From Citreicoccus inhibens (lineage in GTDB: Bacteria; Myxococcota; Myxococcia; Myxococcales; Myxococcaceae): 64,000 nucleotides of DNA. Under the pieces are notes generated by a model. It saw only the letters and a list, made by a program, of their open reading frames with translations. It made no database searches and was not told the DNA's origin. Made by a program: the position numbers and the translations under genes. Where the stretch lies: positions 62,001 through 126,000 of the forward strand of contig NZ_JAHNZT010000013.1 in the NCBI RefSeq assembly GCF_019039035.1, written 5' to 3'. Positions 1-9,338 of the stretch are shown here, piece by piece. How positions within the stretch are numbered: the stretch's first letter is position 1; each line of letters starts with the position of its first letter.

Positions 1-106
1 TGCACATCGCTGTGCCACGGAAGAGGCCTGATCGGTGACGCGGGCTTCGCGTTGGGGGAGGCTCGGCCTCTCGCACACGGCGGCCCCCCCGGGCCGGGCA
101 GGAGCC

Positions 107-925
107 ATGAAAGCACGCTCGTTTCGCGTTCTCACTTCGCTGCTCGCCACGCTGACGGCGCTCGGGGCTGCCGCCCAGGAGGAGGGCGTCCTCGACTCGG
201 CGGTCGTCCGCAATCGGCTGTATCGCCCGGCGGGGCATCCGGAGCTGTCGTTGTCGGTGGGACTGCCGGTGCAGACGCACCTGACCGCCCACTACTTCTT
301 CGACGTGGGGTTGGCCTACAACCTCTTCGACACGCTCGCGGTGGAGGCCCGTGCGGGCTACGCGGCCAGTCGCCACACCGGGTTGGCGCGCTCCATCTCG
401 GAGAGCTTCCTGGACCGGCAGGACAAGAAGATCACCGACGAGCTCGAAGACCTCTGGCAGATGAACTTCCATGGGGTCGCGGGTGTGCGTTGGGCGCCCG
501 TCTACGGGAAGTTGAGCCTGGTGTCGGACATCCCGGCGCACTTCCAGGCCTACCTCTGGGCGGGAGGTGGGGTGGGCTCGTTCAAGCGCAAGTCCGTCAT
601 CCAGTGCTCACATGTGGTGGACCGCACGGCGGGCGTCTGCGACGACCGGACCTCGCTGGATGATCGCGGCACGGCGCGCGAGGACTTCTGGGTCCACGAG
701 ACGCGCGTGGCGCCGGTGGTGTCTGGGGCGCTGGGCTTCCGCTTCTTCATCCTCGACAAGCACGGCGTGAAGCTGGAGGTGCGCGATTGGATCTTCCGCG
801 ACAGCTACCGCGTGAACCTGCTGCGGGATGACTGGGAGGCCGGCCGCGAGACGGGGGAGAAAGCCCCCAGCCCTGGACTCACGCACCTGGTGCAGTTCGA
901 CCTTGGCTACACCTTCTCCTTCTAG
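107..925 (+). CDS. nfsA: NfsA-type outer-membrane beta-barrel protein
   Basis: First gene of an eight-gene envelope operon. The protein has 272 residues, a signal peptide (cut near residue 24, after ALGAAA) and alternating beta-strand sequence. It ends in an aromatic-rich strand with a terminal Phe, as outer-membrane barrels do. Two cysteines about twelve residues apart lie in a predicted surface loop near residue 170. A LEVRD motif close to the C-terminus recurs in the next gene, so the two barrels are paralogues. I chose the ATG that begins the signal peptide, not the in-frame ATG 24 codons upstream. In M. xanthus NfsA-H act with the AglRQS motor to compact the spore coat polysaccharide. 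The name is inferred from gene order and protein types. The gliding paralogue gltA/gltB is the alternative. Confidence 0.72.
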   Translation: MKARSFRVLTSLLATLTALGAAAQEEGVLDSAVVRNRLYRPAGHPELSLSVGLPVQTHLTAHYFFDVGLAYNLFDTLAVEARAGYAASRHTGLARSISESFLDRQDKKITDELEDLWQMNFHGVAGVRWAPVYGKLSLVSDIPAHFQAYLWAGGGVGSFKRKSVIQCSHVVDRTAGVCDDRTSLDDRGTAREDFWVHETRVAPVVSGALGFRFFILDKHGVKLEVRDWIFRDSYRVNLLRDDWEAGRETGEKAPSPGLTHLVQFDLGYTFSF

Positions 926-934
926 GCCGGCCCC

Positions 935-2128
935 ATGCGAACCTTCCCGCGCCTCGCGCTCCTGTTCACCGCGCTGCCCGCGCTCGCGCTCGCTCAGGTC
1001 TCGAGCGGCGAGCAGCCCGTGCCCGCGCCGGGCCCCGAGTCGGCGATCCCTCCGGAGCCCGTCAGCGCCAGCCCCCAGCCCGAGCCACCGCGCGCGCCTC
1101 GAGAGCGCCCGCCGCCCGTGACGCCGGCGATCCAACATGCGCCGGTGCGCGCCATCGAGGCCTCCGCGCCCGCGCCCGATGCGCCCGTGGCCATGCCCAC
1201 CCCCGCGCCGCCACCGGCGAGCGCGGATGACACGCCCGACCTCTCCTCGGAGGGGCCTCGCACCACGGACGCCTCGCAGCAGCGCCTGGTGAACGGCGCG
1301 CCGCTCTACGACCCGAACGTCAACGTCCACATCGTGCAGAAGAAGCGCTTCGCCGACGAGGGCCACCACGAGGTGGTGCTGTACCCGGCGGTGGTGCAAC
1401 TCAATGGCAAGTACACCAACCACGTGGGGACGGCGCTGCACTACGTCTACCACCTGCAAGAGAACTTCGGCGTCCAACTGGCGGGCCAGTACAACTGGTA
1501 CTCGGACGAGAGCCACTTCAACCTGGAGTTGATCGACAAGGTCCGCGAGCAGGCGCAGGCGGCCTCGTCGCTCTTGCTGCAGTGGGGGGTGCAGGCTGGC
1601 GTGGAGGTGACGCCGCTGTACGGCAAGTTCGCCTTCCTCAACAACTCGTTGGCGCAGTTCAGCGTGGTGCTGAGCGGTGGTGCGGGCCTGGGGGCCACGC
1701 GGCACCTCATCCGCCCCGCGGTGGCCAACGAGGTGGATGGCCAGACGTTCCAGGTGCCCGCGCGCTACGGCGACACGGGCACCAAGTTCCTGGGCTCGGT
1801 GGGCGGCGGCTTCCGGCTCCAGTTCGGCGAGTCGTACTCCATCCGTCTGGAGGTCCGTGACCTGCTCTACACGGCGCGCGTGGACAAGGTGGATGGCTGC
1901 TCGCTGTCGGACTTCGAGGCGATGGAGACCGCGCGCGCGGGCAACCAGCCCTTCTCCGACTTGAAGCTGAGCGGTGGTTGCAAGGTGGAGAAGTTCGACG
2001 GCGTGGACCCGAAGACGAAGAAGAACTACCGCGAGGACATCATCCTGGGGCGCGACCTCGTCGCCGAGCCGTCCTCGGACGTCCTCAACAACGTCAGCTT
2101 CTATGCTGGCTTCTCCATCCTCTTCTGA
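935..2128 (+). CDS. nfsB: NfsB-type outer-membrane beta-barrel protein
   Basis: Nine bases after nfsA, clearly the same transcript. The 397-residue protein has a signal peptide ending near ALALAQ. A Pro/Ala-rich, low-complexity linker follows (about residues 25-105), then a barrel domain that ends in a terminal Phe. Two cysteines around residues 320 and 348 flank a probable surface loop. The LEVRD motif and surrounding strands match the nfsA product, so the pair looks like an old duplication in which only this copy gained the proline-rich arm. That arm could reach through periplasm or peptidoglycan to the TPR partners encoded next; this is inference. It could be the Glt equivalent instead, but no gltI or gltJ lies nearby. 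Confidence 0.7.
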   Translation: MRTFPRLALLFTALPALALAQVSSGEQPVPAPGPESAIPPEPVSASPQPEPPRAPRERPPPVTPAIQHAPVRAIEASAPAPDAPVAMPTPAPPPASADDTPDLSSEGPRTTDASQQRLVNGAPLYDPNVNVHIVQKKRFADEGHHEVVLYPAVVQLNGKYTNHVGTALHYVYHLQENFGVQLAGQYNWYSDESHFNLELIDKVREQAQAASSLLLQWGVQAGVEVTPLYGKFAFLNNSLAQFSVVLSGGAGLGATRHLIRPAVANEVDGQTFQVPARYGDTGTKFLGSVGGGFRLQFGESYSIRLEVRDLLYTARVDKVDGCSLSDFEAMETARAGNQPFSDLKLSGGCKVEKFDGVDPKTKKNYREDIILGRDLVAEPSSDVLNNVSFYAGFSILF

Positions 2129-2159
2129 GGACCGGCGCACGACCGAGGGAAAGAACGCC

Positions 2160-3692
2160 ATGTCCCGACTGCTCCGCCTCCTGGTTGTCCTGGCGCCGCT
2201 CGCGGCCTCCGCGCAGCAGGACGTCTCCGGGTACAACCGCGCGCTCGCGGCCTTCAACGCGGGTGACCTGGACACCGCCGCGCCCCTCTTCCTCCGCCTG
2301 TCGGAAGGGGAGGTGCCCCCGGATGTGAAGGCCCGGTCCGAGTACTACCTGGCGCAGTCCTTCGCGAAGAAGGACCTGCCCGTAGCGGCCTTCATCACCT
2401 ACGCGAACATCGTCAACGCTGGGCCCAAGCACCCCTCGTACCTCAAGGCCATCGAGGGGCTGGTGGACATGCAGCAGCGGTTGGATGAGCAGAACCTCAT
2501 CCCGAGCATCCTCAACCAGGCCTACACCGACGAGGTGCGCGACCAATGGGTGACGCTGCCCAAGGAAGTGCTCGCGCGCATCAACTATCTGGTGGGCACC
2601 GTGAGCCAGCGGCGCATGCGCTTCGAGGAGGCGCGGGCGCTGCTCGAGGCGGTGCCTCGTGACAGCCGCGTCTACGCGAAGGCGCGCTATCTGCTCGGCA
2701 TCGTGTTGGCGGATCCGCGCTTCCCGGGCCGTCCGGGCGAGGCCCAGTCGCTCGACCAGGAGGCCATCTCCTCGTTCAAGGATGTGCTGGCCGCCAAGGA
2801 GCCCCAGGTGGAGCTGCCCGAGACGCGGCAGCTCGCGATGCTGTCGCTCGGGCGGGTGCTGTACCGCCGCGGTGAGTATGCGCGCGCGGAGGAGGCCTAC
2901 GAGATGGTCCCTCGCTACGCGCGCTTCTGGGATCAGGCCTTGTTCGAGAATGGCTTCGCGCGCTTCCAGAACGAGGACTTTGGTGGCGCGCTCGGCAGCC
3001 TCCAGGCCCTGCACGCGCCGCAGTTCGAGGGTGCCTTCCAGCCCGAGTCGTGGATCCTCAAGGCGACCGTCTATTACTACTCGTGCCTGTACGACGAGGT
3101 GAAGACGACGCTGGCCTCGTTCGACGCGCACTACGGCCCCATGGCCAAGCAGCTGGAGCCCTTCACGCGCGAGGACGTCACGCTGGTGCAGGCCTTCAAC
3201 CTGGTGGCTTCGGAGAACCGCCGGCTGCCGCGCCCCGTCTACCTGTGGATCCGCAGCAACGAGCGGATCCGTGAAGTGCAGCGGATGCTCGCGCGCGTGG
3301 ACGCGGAGAAGCGCGAGCTGACCGAAGGCCCGTGGCGAGGCACGCCGCTGGCGACGCAGACCGTGGCCTCGTTGGAGGACGTGCGCAGCACGTTGCTCCA
3401 GGTGGGAGGCACCCTGGCGCGCAGCCGACTGCACGAGGCCTACGACAACCTGCGCACCTTCTCCGACCAGGCGGAGATCATCCGCGTGCAGACAGCGCTG
3501 GATGAGAAGGACTTGTTCCAGGCGGGAGTGGACCAGCGGGCCCTGCTCGCGCGTCAGTCGCTGTACCGCCCGAAGATGCCGGGCGAGGCGTGGAACTACT
3601 GGAAGTTCCAGGGCGAGTTCTGGATCGACGAGATTGGCTACTACCAGTACACGCTCAAGCGAGGCTGTCCCGCGAAGAAAGCGGAGCGCTGA
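2160..3692 (+). CDS. nfsC: NfsC-type periplasmic TPR protein
   Basis: The 510-residue protein has a signal peptide (residues 1 to about 19, ending ASAQQ) followed by helical TPR-like repeats, for example around residues 25-100 and 225-290, and a long helical C-terminal half. The start is the ATG of the signal peptide. The open frame runs 62 codons further upstream, but that part overlaps nfsB and is not protein-like. In the Nfs and Glt complexes the C component is a soluble periplasmic TPR protein that links the outer-membrane barrels to the rest of the machine. A gap of 113 bases to nfsD shows no clear promoter. Confidence 0.7.
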   Translation: MSRLLRLLVVLAPLAASAQQDVSGYNRALAAFNAGDLDTAAPLFLRLSEGEVPPDVKARSEYYLAQSFAKKDLPVAAFITYANIVNAGPKHPSYLKAIEGLVDMQQRLDEQNLIPSILNQAYTDEVRDQWVTLPKEVLARINYLVGTVSQRRMRFEEARALLEAVPRDSRVYAKARYLLGIVLADPRFPGRPGEAQSLDQEAISSFKDVLAAKEPQVELPETRQLAMLSLGRVLYRRGEYARAEEAYEMVPRYARFWDQALFENGFARFQNEDFGGALGSLQALHAPQFEGAFQPESWILKATVYYYSCLYDEVKTTLASFDAHYGPMAKQLEPFTREDVTLVQAFNLVASENRRLPRPVYLWIRSNERIREVQRMLARVDAEKRELTEGPWRGTPLATQTVASLEDVRSTLLQVGGTLARSRLHEAYDNLRTFSDQAEIIRVQTALDEKDLFQAGVDQRALLARQSLYRPKMPGEAWNYWKFQGEFWIDEIGYYQYTLKRGCPAKKAER

Positions 3693-3805
3693 GCGGCGTG
3701 CCCGGGCCACTTCTCATTCGAGGGGGGCGCGTCTACTTTCTGTCGTCCCTGGCCCAGGGGGCCGCGCGGCCTTCGCGCCAGGGCAGGTGACTTGGCGGGG
3801 TTCGC

Positions 3806-6800
3806 ATGAAGGTGGTGCTGCGTTTCGGTGCGCTGGCGGTGGGGGTCGCACTGGCGACAGGGGCGGGGGCGGAGGCTGCGCAGTCCCGGAAGGCCGCCAC
3901 GAAGCCGGGGCGGGCGTCCGCGACGAAGCCTGAGGCGGCGTCCTCTCGCAAGGACAGCGCGGGCAAGGACGACGCGAAGAAGGCCGAGGCACCTCCGCCG
4001 GGCGTGGCGCCCGAGGACGTGCGCAGCGGTCCCGCGCGCGTGCGGCCCGCGACGGCGAAGTTCGCGGAAGTGCCGCGCATCGACGACGCGAAGAAGGACG
4101 CGCTGGCGGACAAGAAGCGCGACGAGGCCATCGAGGGCTTCAAGCGCCTCATTCCCAAGCTCCAGGATGGCAGCACGCAGAAGGCGGAGCTGCTGTATCG
4201 CCTGTCGGAGTTGTACTGGGAGAAGTCGAAGTACCTCTACCGGCTGGAGATGAACCAGTTCCTCTCCGCGGAGAAGTCCTACGACGCGGCCGTGGCGCGG
4301 GGCGAGAAGGTGGAGGCGCCTCGGCAGGACCATCGTGAGAGCGAGCGTTACCGCGCGGACACGATGCGCATCTACGAGGACATCCTCCGCGACTACCCGA
4401 ACTATCCCCAGCGCGACGAGGTCCTCTTCTCCCTGGGCTACAACCTCTACGAGCTGGGCCGGCGCGACGAGGCCGTGGCCCGCTACGAGGAGCTCATCCG
4501 CGACTTCCCCAAGTCGCAGTTCGTGCCGGACACGTACATCCAGCTCGGCAATCACTACTTCGAGGCGAACAAGTTGGACCCCGCTCGGGCCAACTTCGAG
4601 AAGGCGCGCGCGTCCGGCGTTCCAAAAATCTTCGCCTACGCCATCTACAAGCTGGCGTGGTGTGACTACAACACGCCGGGCGGCTACGACGCGGGACTCA
4701 AGAAGCTCCACGACGTGGTGGACTACGCGCAGAAGCACGGCGCGGAGCTGAGCGACCTGCGCACCGAGGCGCTCAATGACCTGACGGTCTTCTACGTCCA
4801 GTTGGATCAGCCCGAGGCCGCGCTCGCTTACTTCAAGGCGAAGGCGCCCGTGCAGCGGCAGAGTCGGCTGCTCGCGAAGACCGCCGCGGGACTCGTGGAC
4901 GCGGGCCACTTCGACAGCGCCATCACCATGTACCGCACGCTCATCGACGACGCGCCGATGGGTTCCAACGCTCCGGAGTATCAGCAGGCCATCGTCCGCG
5001 CCTTCGAAGGACTGCGGCAGCGCCAGCAGGTCCGCAAGGAGATGAAGCGGATGGTGGACCTGTACCGCCCCGGCGCGCCCTGGTGGAGCGCCAACGCGGG
5101 ACAGACGCCGGTGCTGCGCAACGCCTTCAACGTCACCGAAGAAGCGATGCGGGTGATGGTGACGGAGTACCACCAGGAGGCGCAGAAGACGCGGCAGGTG
5201 GAGACGTACCGGCTCGCGCGCGACATCTACAAGCAATACGTGGACGCGTTCGCGTCGAATGACAACCCGGACTTCGTCGCGGACTCGGCGTTCAACCTGC
5301 GCTTCTTCTACGCGGAGATCCTCTGGGCCCTCGAAGAGTGGGAGGCCGCCGCCGCCGAGTACGACGCCGTGGTGGTGTTCAAGATTCCGGACCGCGACAC
5401 CGCGCGCGAAGTCTCCAACGAGGCCTACCGAAAGAGCGCCGCGTACAACGCGGTGCTCGCCTACGACAAGCTGGTGAAGATCGAGCGCGGGCAGCTGTCT
5501 CGCAGCGACCTCAAGGACGGGCAGAAGGTCGACGAGAAGAAGGACAAGGGCGACGTCGCTCGGCAGAAATTGGTGAAGCGCGACGCGCGGGAGCAGCAGG
5601 AGGAGGACCTCACGCGGTTCGAGTCCCGACTCGTGGCTGCTTGCGACGTGTACAACAAGCTGTACCCAGACAACCCGGACGAGATTGACCTGCGCTATCA
5701 GGCCGCGGTGATTCTCTACGACCGCGCGCACTTCGTGGATGCCGCGCGGCGCTTTGGGGAGATCATCGACAAGTTCCCGGAGGAGCGGCGATCGCGTGAC
5801 GCGGCCGACCTCACGATGTACGTGCTGGAGAGTCGGCAGGAGTGGTTCGAGCTGAACACGCTGTCGCGCAAGTTCCTGTCGAACAGGAAGTTGTCCAAGC
5901 CCGGCACGGACTTCACCGCGCGCGTCGCCCGCGTGGTGGAGGGCAGCCAGTACAAGTGGGTGGATGAGATCGTCTACAAGAAGGAGAAGAACCCGGCGAA
6001 GGCCGCCGAGGAGTTCCTTCGCTTCGTCTCCGAGTTCCCTCACTCGGAGAACGCCGACCGCGCGCTCACCTACGTGATGGTCATCGCGCAGGAAGCGGGC
6101 GAGATGGACAAGGGCATCACCGCCGGCGAGCGCTTCCTCAAGGAGTATCCCGGCAGTCCCTTCACCCTGAAGGCTCGTTACACGCTGTCCGGCCTCTACG
6201 AAAAGGTGGCCGAGTTCCGCAAGGCGGCGGTCATGTCCGAGGCCTTCGTCGCCGAGTACGACGCGGCCATGGCGGAGCGCGACTCGAGCCACAAGGCGAA
6301 GGAGTCCAAGCACAAGGGCAAGGCTCCTCCAGCGAAGAAAGAGGAGCCCGCGAGCCCCACGCCTCCAGAGTCCGCCGAGTCGCGCGCGCGCCATGCGTCG
6401 GAGCGCGCCACCTTGGTGGATGAAGCGGGGGCCTGGGTGGCCGATGCGCTGTTCAACACCGGGGTGTGGTGGGACGGCGTGGGCGATTCACAGAAGGCGG
6501 TGGCGGCCTGGTCCGCGTACATCCGCCGCTTTGGGGACCGCAAGGACGTGCCTCAGGTCGCGTTCGCCATCGGGCTCGTCTGGGAGAAGGAGAAGAAGTG
6601 GGCGGATGCGGCTCGCGCCTTCAACCTCTTCGTCGAGGACTATGGGCGGGATGCGCGCACGGCCTCGGGGCAGCCGTATCTGGCGCGCTACCGCGAGTTG
6701 CTCGCGTACCAGAAGCAGCGCGATTACCGCGGCATGGAGCGGGCCGAGGACGACCTGGTGCGGACGTGGGGCCGTCTGCCGGAGGCGCAGCACAAGAACA

Positions 6801-7462
6801 CCGCGCTGCTCAACGCGTATGGCCATGCGCGGTTCCTCACGCTGGAGTCGCTGTGGCGGCGCTACACGGAGATCCGCTTCACGCGCGTGAGCACCATCCG
6901 CCGAGACCTCGCGGCCAAGCAGCGGGAGATGGCGCGCCTGGAGAAGGAGTACGCGGCGGTGCTCGCCACGGGCTCGGGCGAGTGGGGCATCGCGGCGCTC
7001 ACCCGCATCGGGCTCGCATACGCGGACTTCGCGCGCAACATCATGGAGTCGCCGGATCCGCCGGGGCTCGATGAGGATCAGCTCTCCATGTACCGCGGTG
7101 AGTTGGAGAACCTGGCGCTGCCGCTGGAGGACAAGGCCTCCGAGGCTCTGGAGAAGGGCTTGGACAAGGCCTACGAGCTGGGGCTCTACAGCGAGTGGAC
7201 GCTGGCGGCCCAGGAACAGCTCAATCGGTACAAGCCCGGGGTCTACGCCGCGGTGCGGCCGGTCACCTATCGCGGCAGCGGTGAGTCGTTCGCCAGCACG
7301 GATGTGGCGCGCGTGCTGACGGGCCCGGCCAGCGCAGCCACCGCGCCCGCCGAGCCTGCTCCGGCCACGCCGCCGCCGCAGGACCCTCCCGCGAAACCCC
7401 AGGCGCCCGAGGCGGGCAAGGCGCCCGCGCCCACCGCGTCGAATGAGGAGGTGCACCCGTGA
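3806..7462 (+). CDS. nfsD: NfsD-type large TPR protein
   Basis: The largest component of the cluster at 1218 residues. A signal peptide (to about residue 22) is followed by a Lys/Ala/Pro-rich linker (about 25-70). Many TPR-like helical pairs follow, for example around 125-160, 205-265, 370-400 and 745-800. The protein ends in a Pro/Ala tail after residue 1175. A GGCGGGG ribosome site precedes the ATG. The family analogue is the D component of the Nfs and Glt trans-envelope complexes, thought to be a periplasmic scaffold. A second Lys-rich, charged insertion lies near residues 830-860. The stop codon overlaps the start of the next gene (GTGA), so the two are translationally coupled. Confidence 0.7.
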   Translation: MKVVLRFGALAVGVALATGAGAEAAQSRKAATKPGRASATKPEAASSRKDSAGKDDAKKAEAPPPGVAPEDVRSGPARVRPATAKFAEVPRIDDAKKDALADKKRDEAIEGFKRLIPKLQDGSTQKAELLYRLSELYWEKSKYLYRLEMNQFLSAEKSYDAAVARGEKVEAPRQDHRESERYRADTMRIYEDILRDYPNYPQRDEVLFSLGYNLYELGRRDEAVARYEELIRDFPKSQFVPDTYIQLGNHYFEANKLDPARANFEKARASGVPKIFAYAIYKLAWCDYNTPGGYDAGLKKLHDVVDYAQKHGAELSDLRTEALNDLTVFYVQLDQPEAALAYFKAKAPVQRQSRLLAKTAAGLVDAGHFDSAITMYRTLIDDAPMGSNAPEYQQAIVRAFEGLRQRQQVRKEMKRMVDLYRPGAPWWSANAGQTPVLRNAFNVTEEAMRVMVTEYHQEAQKTRQVETYRLARDIYKQYVDAFASNDNPDFVADSAFNLRFFYAEILWALEEWEAAAAEYDAVVVFKIPDRDTAREVSNEAYRKSAAYNAVLAYDKLVKIERGQLSRSDLKDGQKVDEKKDKGDVARQKLVKRDAREQQEEDLTRFESRLVAACDVYNKLYPDNPDEIDLRYQAAVILYDRAHFVDAARRFGEIIDKFPEERRSRDAADLTMYVLESRQEWFELNTLSRKFLSNRKLSKPGTDFTARVARVVEGSQYKWVDEIVYKKEKNPAKAAEEFLRFVSEFPHSENADRALTYVMVIAQEAGEMDKGITAGERFLKEYPGSPFTLKARYTLSGLYEKVAEFRKAAVMSEAFVAEYDAAMAERDSSHKAKESKHKGKAPPAKKEEPASPTPPESAESRARHASERATLVDEAGAWVADALFNTGVWWDGVGDSQKAVAAWSAYIRRFGDRKDVPQVAFAIGLVWEKEKKWADAARAFNLFVEDYGRDARTASGQPYLARYRELLAYQKQRDYRGMERAEDDLVRTWGRLPEAQHKNTALLNAYGHARFLTLESLWRRYTEIRFTRVSTIRRDLAAKQREMARLEKEYAAVLATGSGEWGIAALTRIGLAYADFARNIMESPDPPGLDEDQLSMYRGELENLALPLEDKASEALEKGLDKAYELGLYSEWTLAAQEQLNRYKPGVYAAVRPVTYRGSGESFASTDVARVLTGPASAATAPAEPAPATPPPQDPPAKPQAPEAGKAPAPTASNEEVHP

Positions 7463-8838
7463 GCGCCCCGTCGTCGTTCGTGGCCCCTCGCGCGTGGGGA
7501 TGGCGCTCGCGCTGGTTCGTGTTGGGCCTGTCGTGTGGCGCGCTGGCGTGCGCCTCGGCGAAGCCCGCGGTGGTGACACCGCCCACGCCGCCCGTGGTCA
7601 CCGCGCCTCCACCTCCGCCACCGGAGAAGACCGCGGACGCGCTGTTCGCCGAGGCGCTCGCGGCCTACGAAGCGGGCGACCTGGACACCGCGCGCGCGGG
7701 CTTCGAGAAGGCGCTGGCCAAGGCGCCTCAGGCGCTCAATGCCCAGTTCAACCTGGGCGTCATCGCGCAGCGCCAGGGGCGGATGGATGACGCGCGCGCG
7801 GCCTATGAGAAGGCACTGTTCCTGGACCCCGCGCACACGCCCTCGGTGCTCAACTTGGGTGGGCTGGAGCGTCAGCAGGGGCGGGCGGATGAGGCCATCG
7901 CGCTCTACGCGCGCGCGCTCAAGGCGCCGAAGCATGAGGATGACGTGGCGGTCCTCGACGCGCTCACCGCTGCGTACGCGCAGGCCAAGAAGTTCGACCT
8001 GGCGGAGTCCACCGCGCGCCGCGTCCTATCGCGACACAAGGACCATCCCGAGGCCTACAAGAACCTCGCGCTCATCGCCTACGAGCGTGGCCAGTTCCGC
8101 CTCGCGGAGCTGCTCCTGCTCGACGCGCGCAAGGGCGCGGACAAGGACCCGGCCATCGCGAACACCCTGGGCATGGTGTACCTGAAGCTCGATGACCGAG
8201 CCCGGGCGCTGGCGCAGTTCCAGCGAGCCGTCTCGCTCGATGCGAAGTTCGTCCCAGGCTTCCTCAACCTGGGCGCGCTGGCGCTCAGCTACCGCGACTA
8301 TGCGGGCGCGGAGCGAGCCTTCTCTCGGGCGCTGGAGCTGGAGCCGGGCGCGCAGGAGGCCCAGCTCTATCTGGCGTATGCGTTGGATGGTCAGAAGGGC
8401 CGGGAGCCGAAGAAGGGAATCGCGGCGGGCGAGGCCTTCGAGCGGGTGCTGGCGCAGCGCCCGGATCAACCCGAGGCCCTGTGTGGCGCGGGCTGGGCCT
8501 ACGCGGCCGAGCGCACCGGCTGGCAGAAGGCCATCGCGTTCCTGGAGCGTTGCAGGGGGTTGCCGTCCACGTCCGCGCAGGATCAGCAGCTCATCCAGGC
8601 GAAGACGCAGGGCTTGCGCAACATGATGAAGTCCACCGCACAGGCCACTCCCGCGCCCGAGGGGGGGCATCCGGACAAGAAGCCAGGACCTCCGGCCGCG
8701 GGTGGGGGCGGCTCGGTGTTGGAGCACCTGCCACAGGACCCGGCCGCGGAGCCTGCTCCCACTGGGACTGGGGGGCCAGCGGGTGATGCGCCCGAGACGC
8801 CTCCCGCTCCCTCCCCGGCGCCAACTCCGGGGAAGTGA
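7459..8838 (+). CDS. nfsE: NfsE-type TPR lipoprotein (AglT/GltE family)
   Basis: Starts with GTG inside the nfsD stop (GTGA overlap). The 459-residue protein begins with a basic, hydrophobic signal ending in GALAC followed by Ala-Ser, a plausible lipobox without Asp at +2, so outer-membrane retention is expected. After a Pro/Thr linker come about eight canonical TPR units (about residues 50-370), with the A-x-x-x-F/Y-x-x-A-L pattern repeating every 34 residues. A Pro/Gly-rich tail closes the protein. AglT/GltE is the gliding paralogue. Its exact role is unknown, but it is needed for a stable complex. A T-rich hairpin lies directly after the stop and precedes nfsF. Confidence 0.72.
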   Translation: MSAPSSFVAPRAWGWRSRWFVLGLSCGALACASAKPAVVTPPTPPVVTAPPPPPPEKTADALFAEALAAYEAGDLDTARAGFEKALAKAPQALNAQFNLGVIAQRQGRMDDARAAYEKALFLDPAHTPSVLNLGGLERQQGRADEAIALYARALKAPKHEDDVAVLDALTAAYAQAKKFDLAESTARRVLSRHKDHPEAYKNLALIAYERGQFRLAELLLLDARKGADKDPAIANTLGMVYLKLDDRARALAQFQRAVSLDAKFVPGFLNLGALALSYRDYAGAERAFSRALELEPGAQEAQLYLAYALDGQKGREPKKGIAAGEAFERVLAQRPDQPEALCGAGWAYAAERTGWQKAIAFLERCRGLPSTSAQDQQLIQAKTQGLRNMMKSTAQATPAPEGGHPDKKPGPPAAGGGGSVLEHLPQDPAAEPAPTGTGGPAGDAPETPPAPSPAPTPGK

Positions 8839-8843
8839 CGGTG

Positions 8844-8866
8844 GGGGGAAGTTTTTTCCTTCCTCC
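8844..8866 (+). terminator. stem-loop between nfsE and nfsF (attenuator or processing site)
   Basis: Six bases after the nfsE stop an 8-bp stem (GGGGGAAG at 8844-8851 pairing with CTTCCTCC at 8859-8866, one G-T pair) closes a 7-base loop containing six T. It resembles a weak terminator, but the T run is in the loop rather than behind the stem. It may lower transcription into nfsF-H or protect the upstream message. Not tested. Confidence 0.4.
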
Positions 8867-9000
8867 AGGCCCGCCCGTGGAAGCTGGCGAGCGGCGGCCT
8901 TAGATTCAGGGGGCTTGGAGCTGGTGCGAGCCCTGCAAGGAGCGGCGGGGGCCTCGGGCCCGACCCGCTGTCTCAGGCAATGGAGTGACTGGAGGCTGCA

Positions 9001-9282
9001 ATGAAGCGACTGGCAGCGGGAGTGTTGGGGACCGTGCTGTTCGCTCTTCCCGTGGCCGCGCAGGAGCGCGGCAAGGATGAGGTGAAGGTCATCCAGGAGG
9101 AGGACCGGACGGTCTACCGGAAGAAGACGGTCATCGACTTCACGGATGTCGCGGTGGAGGGGGAGCTCACCAAGCCGGAGGGCTCCTATCTGCTCAATCG
9201 CAAGCAGACCGACTTCCAAAGCCTCATCAAGGTCCGGGAGAACTTCGATCCAGAGATGCAGAAGTCCGCGGACAACCTCTAG
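9001..9282 (+). CDS. nfsF: NfsF-type small periplasmic protein
   Basis: A 93-residue protein with a clear signal peptide (residues 1-20, cut after PVAAQ) and a charged mature part of about 70 residues with no cysteine and no membrane segment. A GGAGG ribosome site lies a few bases upstream of the ATG. Size, secretion signal and position between the TPR lipoprotein and the FHA/TonB-like gene match the F component of the Nfs and Glt complexes, whose biochemical role is not known. A gap of 162 bases before it holds a stem-loop and no convincing promoter. Confidence 0.7.
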   Translation: MKRLAAGVLGTVLFALPVAAQERGKDEVKVIQEEDRTVYRKKTVIDFTDVAVEGELTKPEGSYLLNRKQTDFQSLIKVRENFDPEMQKSADNL

Positions 9283-9338
9283 CGGGTGACGCGACGGGCG
9301 GGCGTTTTTCGGGCGGAAGGGAAGAAGGAAGATTCCTC

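Noticed and set aside
1-17. Sigma-54 promoter at the left edge (TGGCAC on the minus strand)
   Set aside because: Wrong strand for nfsA and the GG-to-GC spacing is one base too long.
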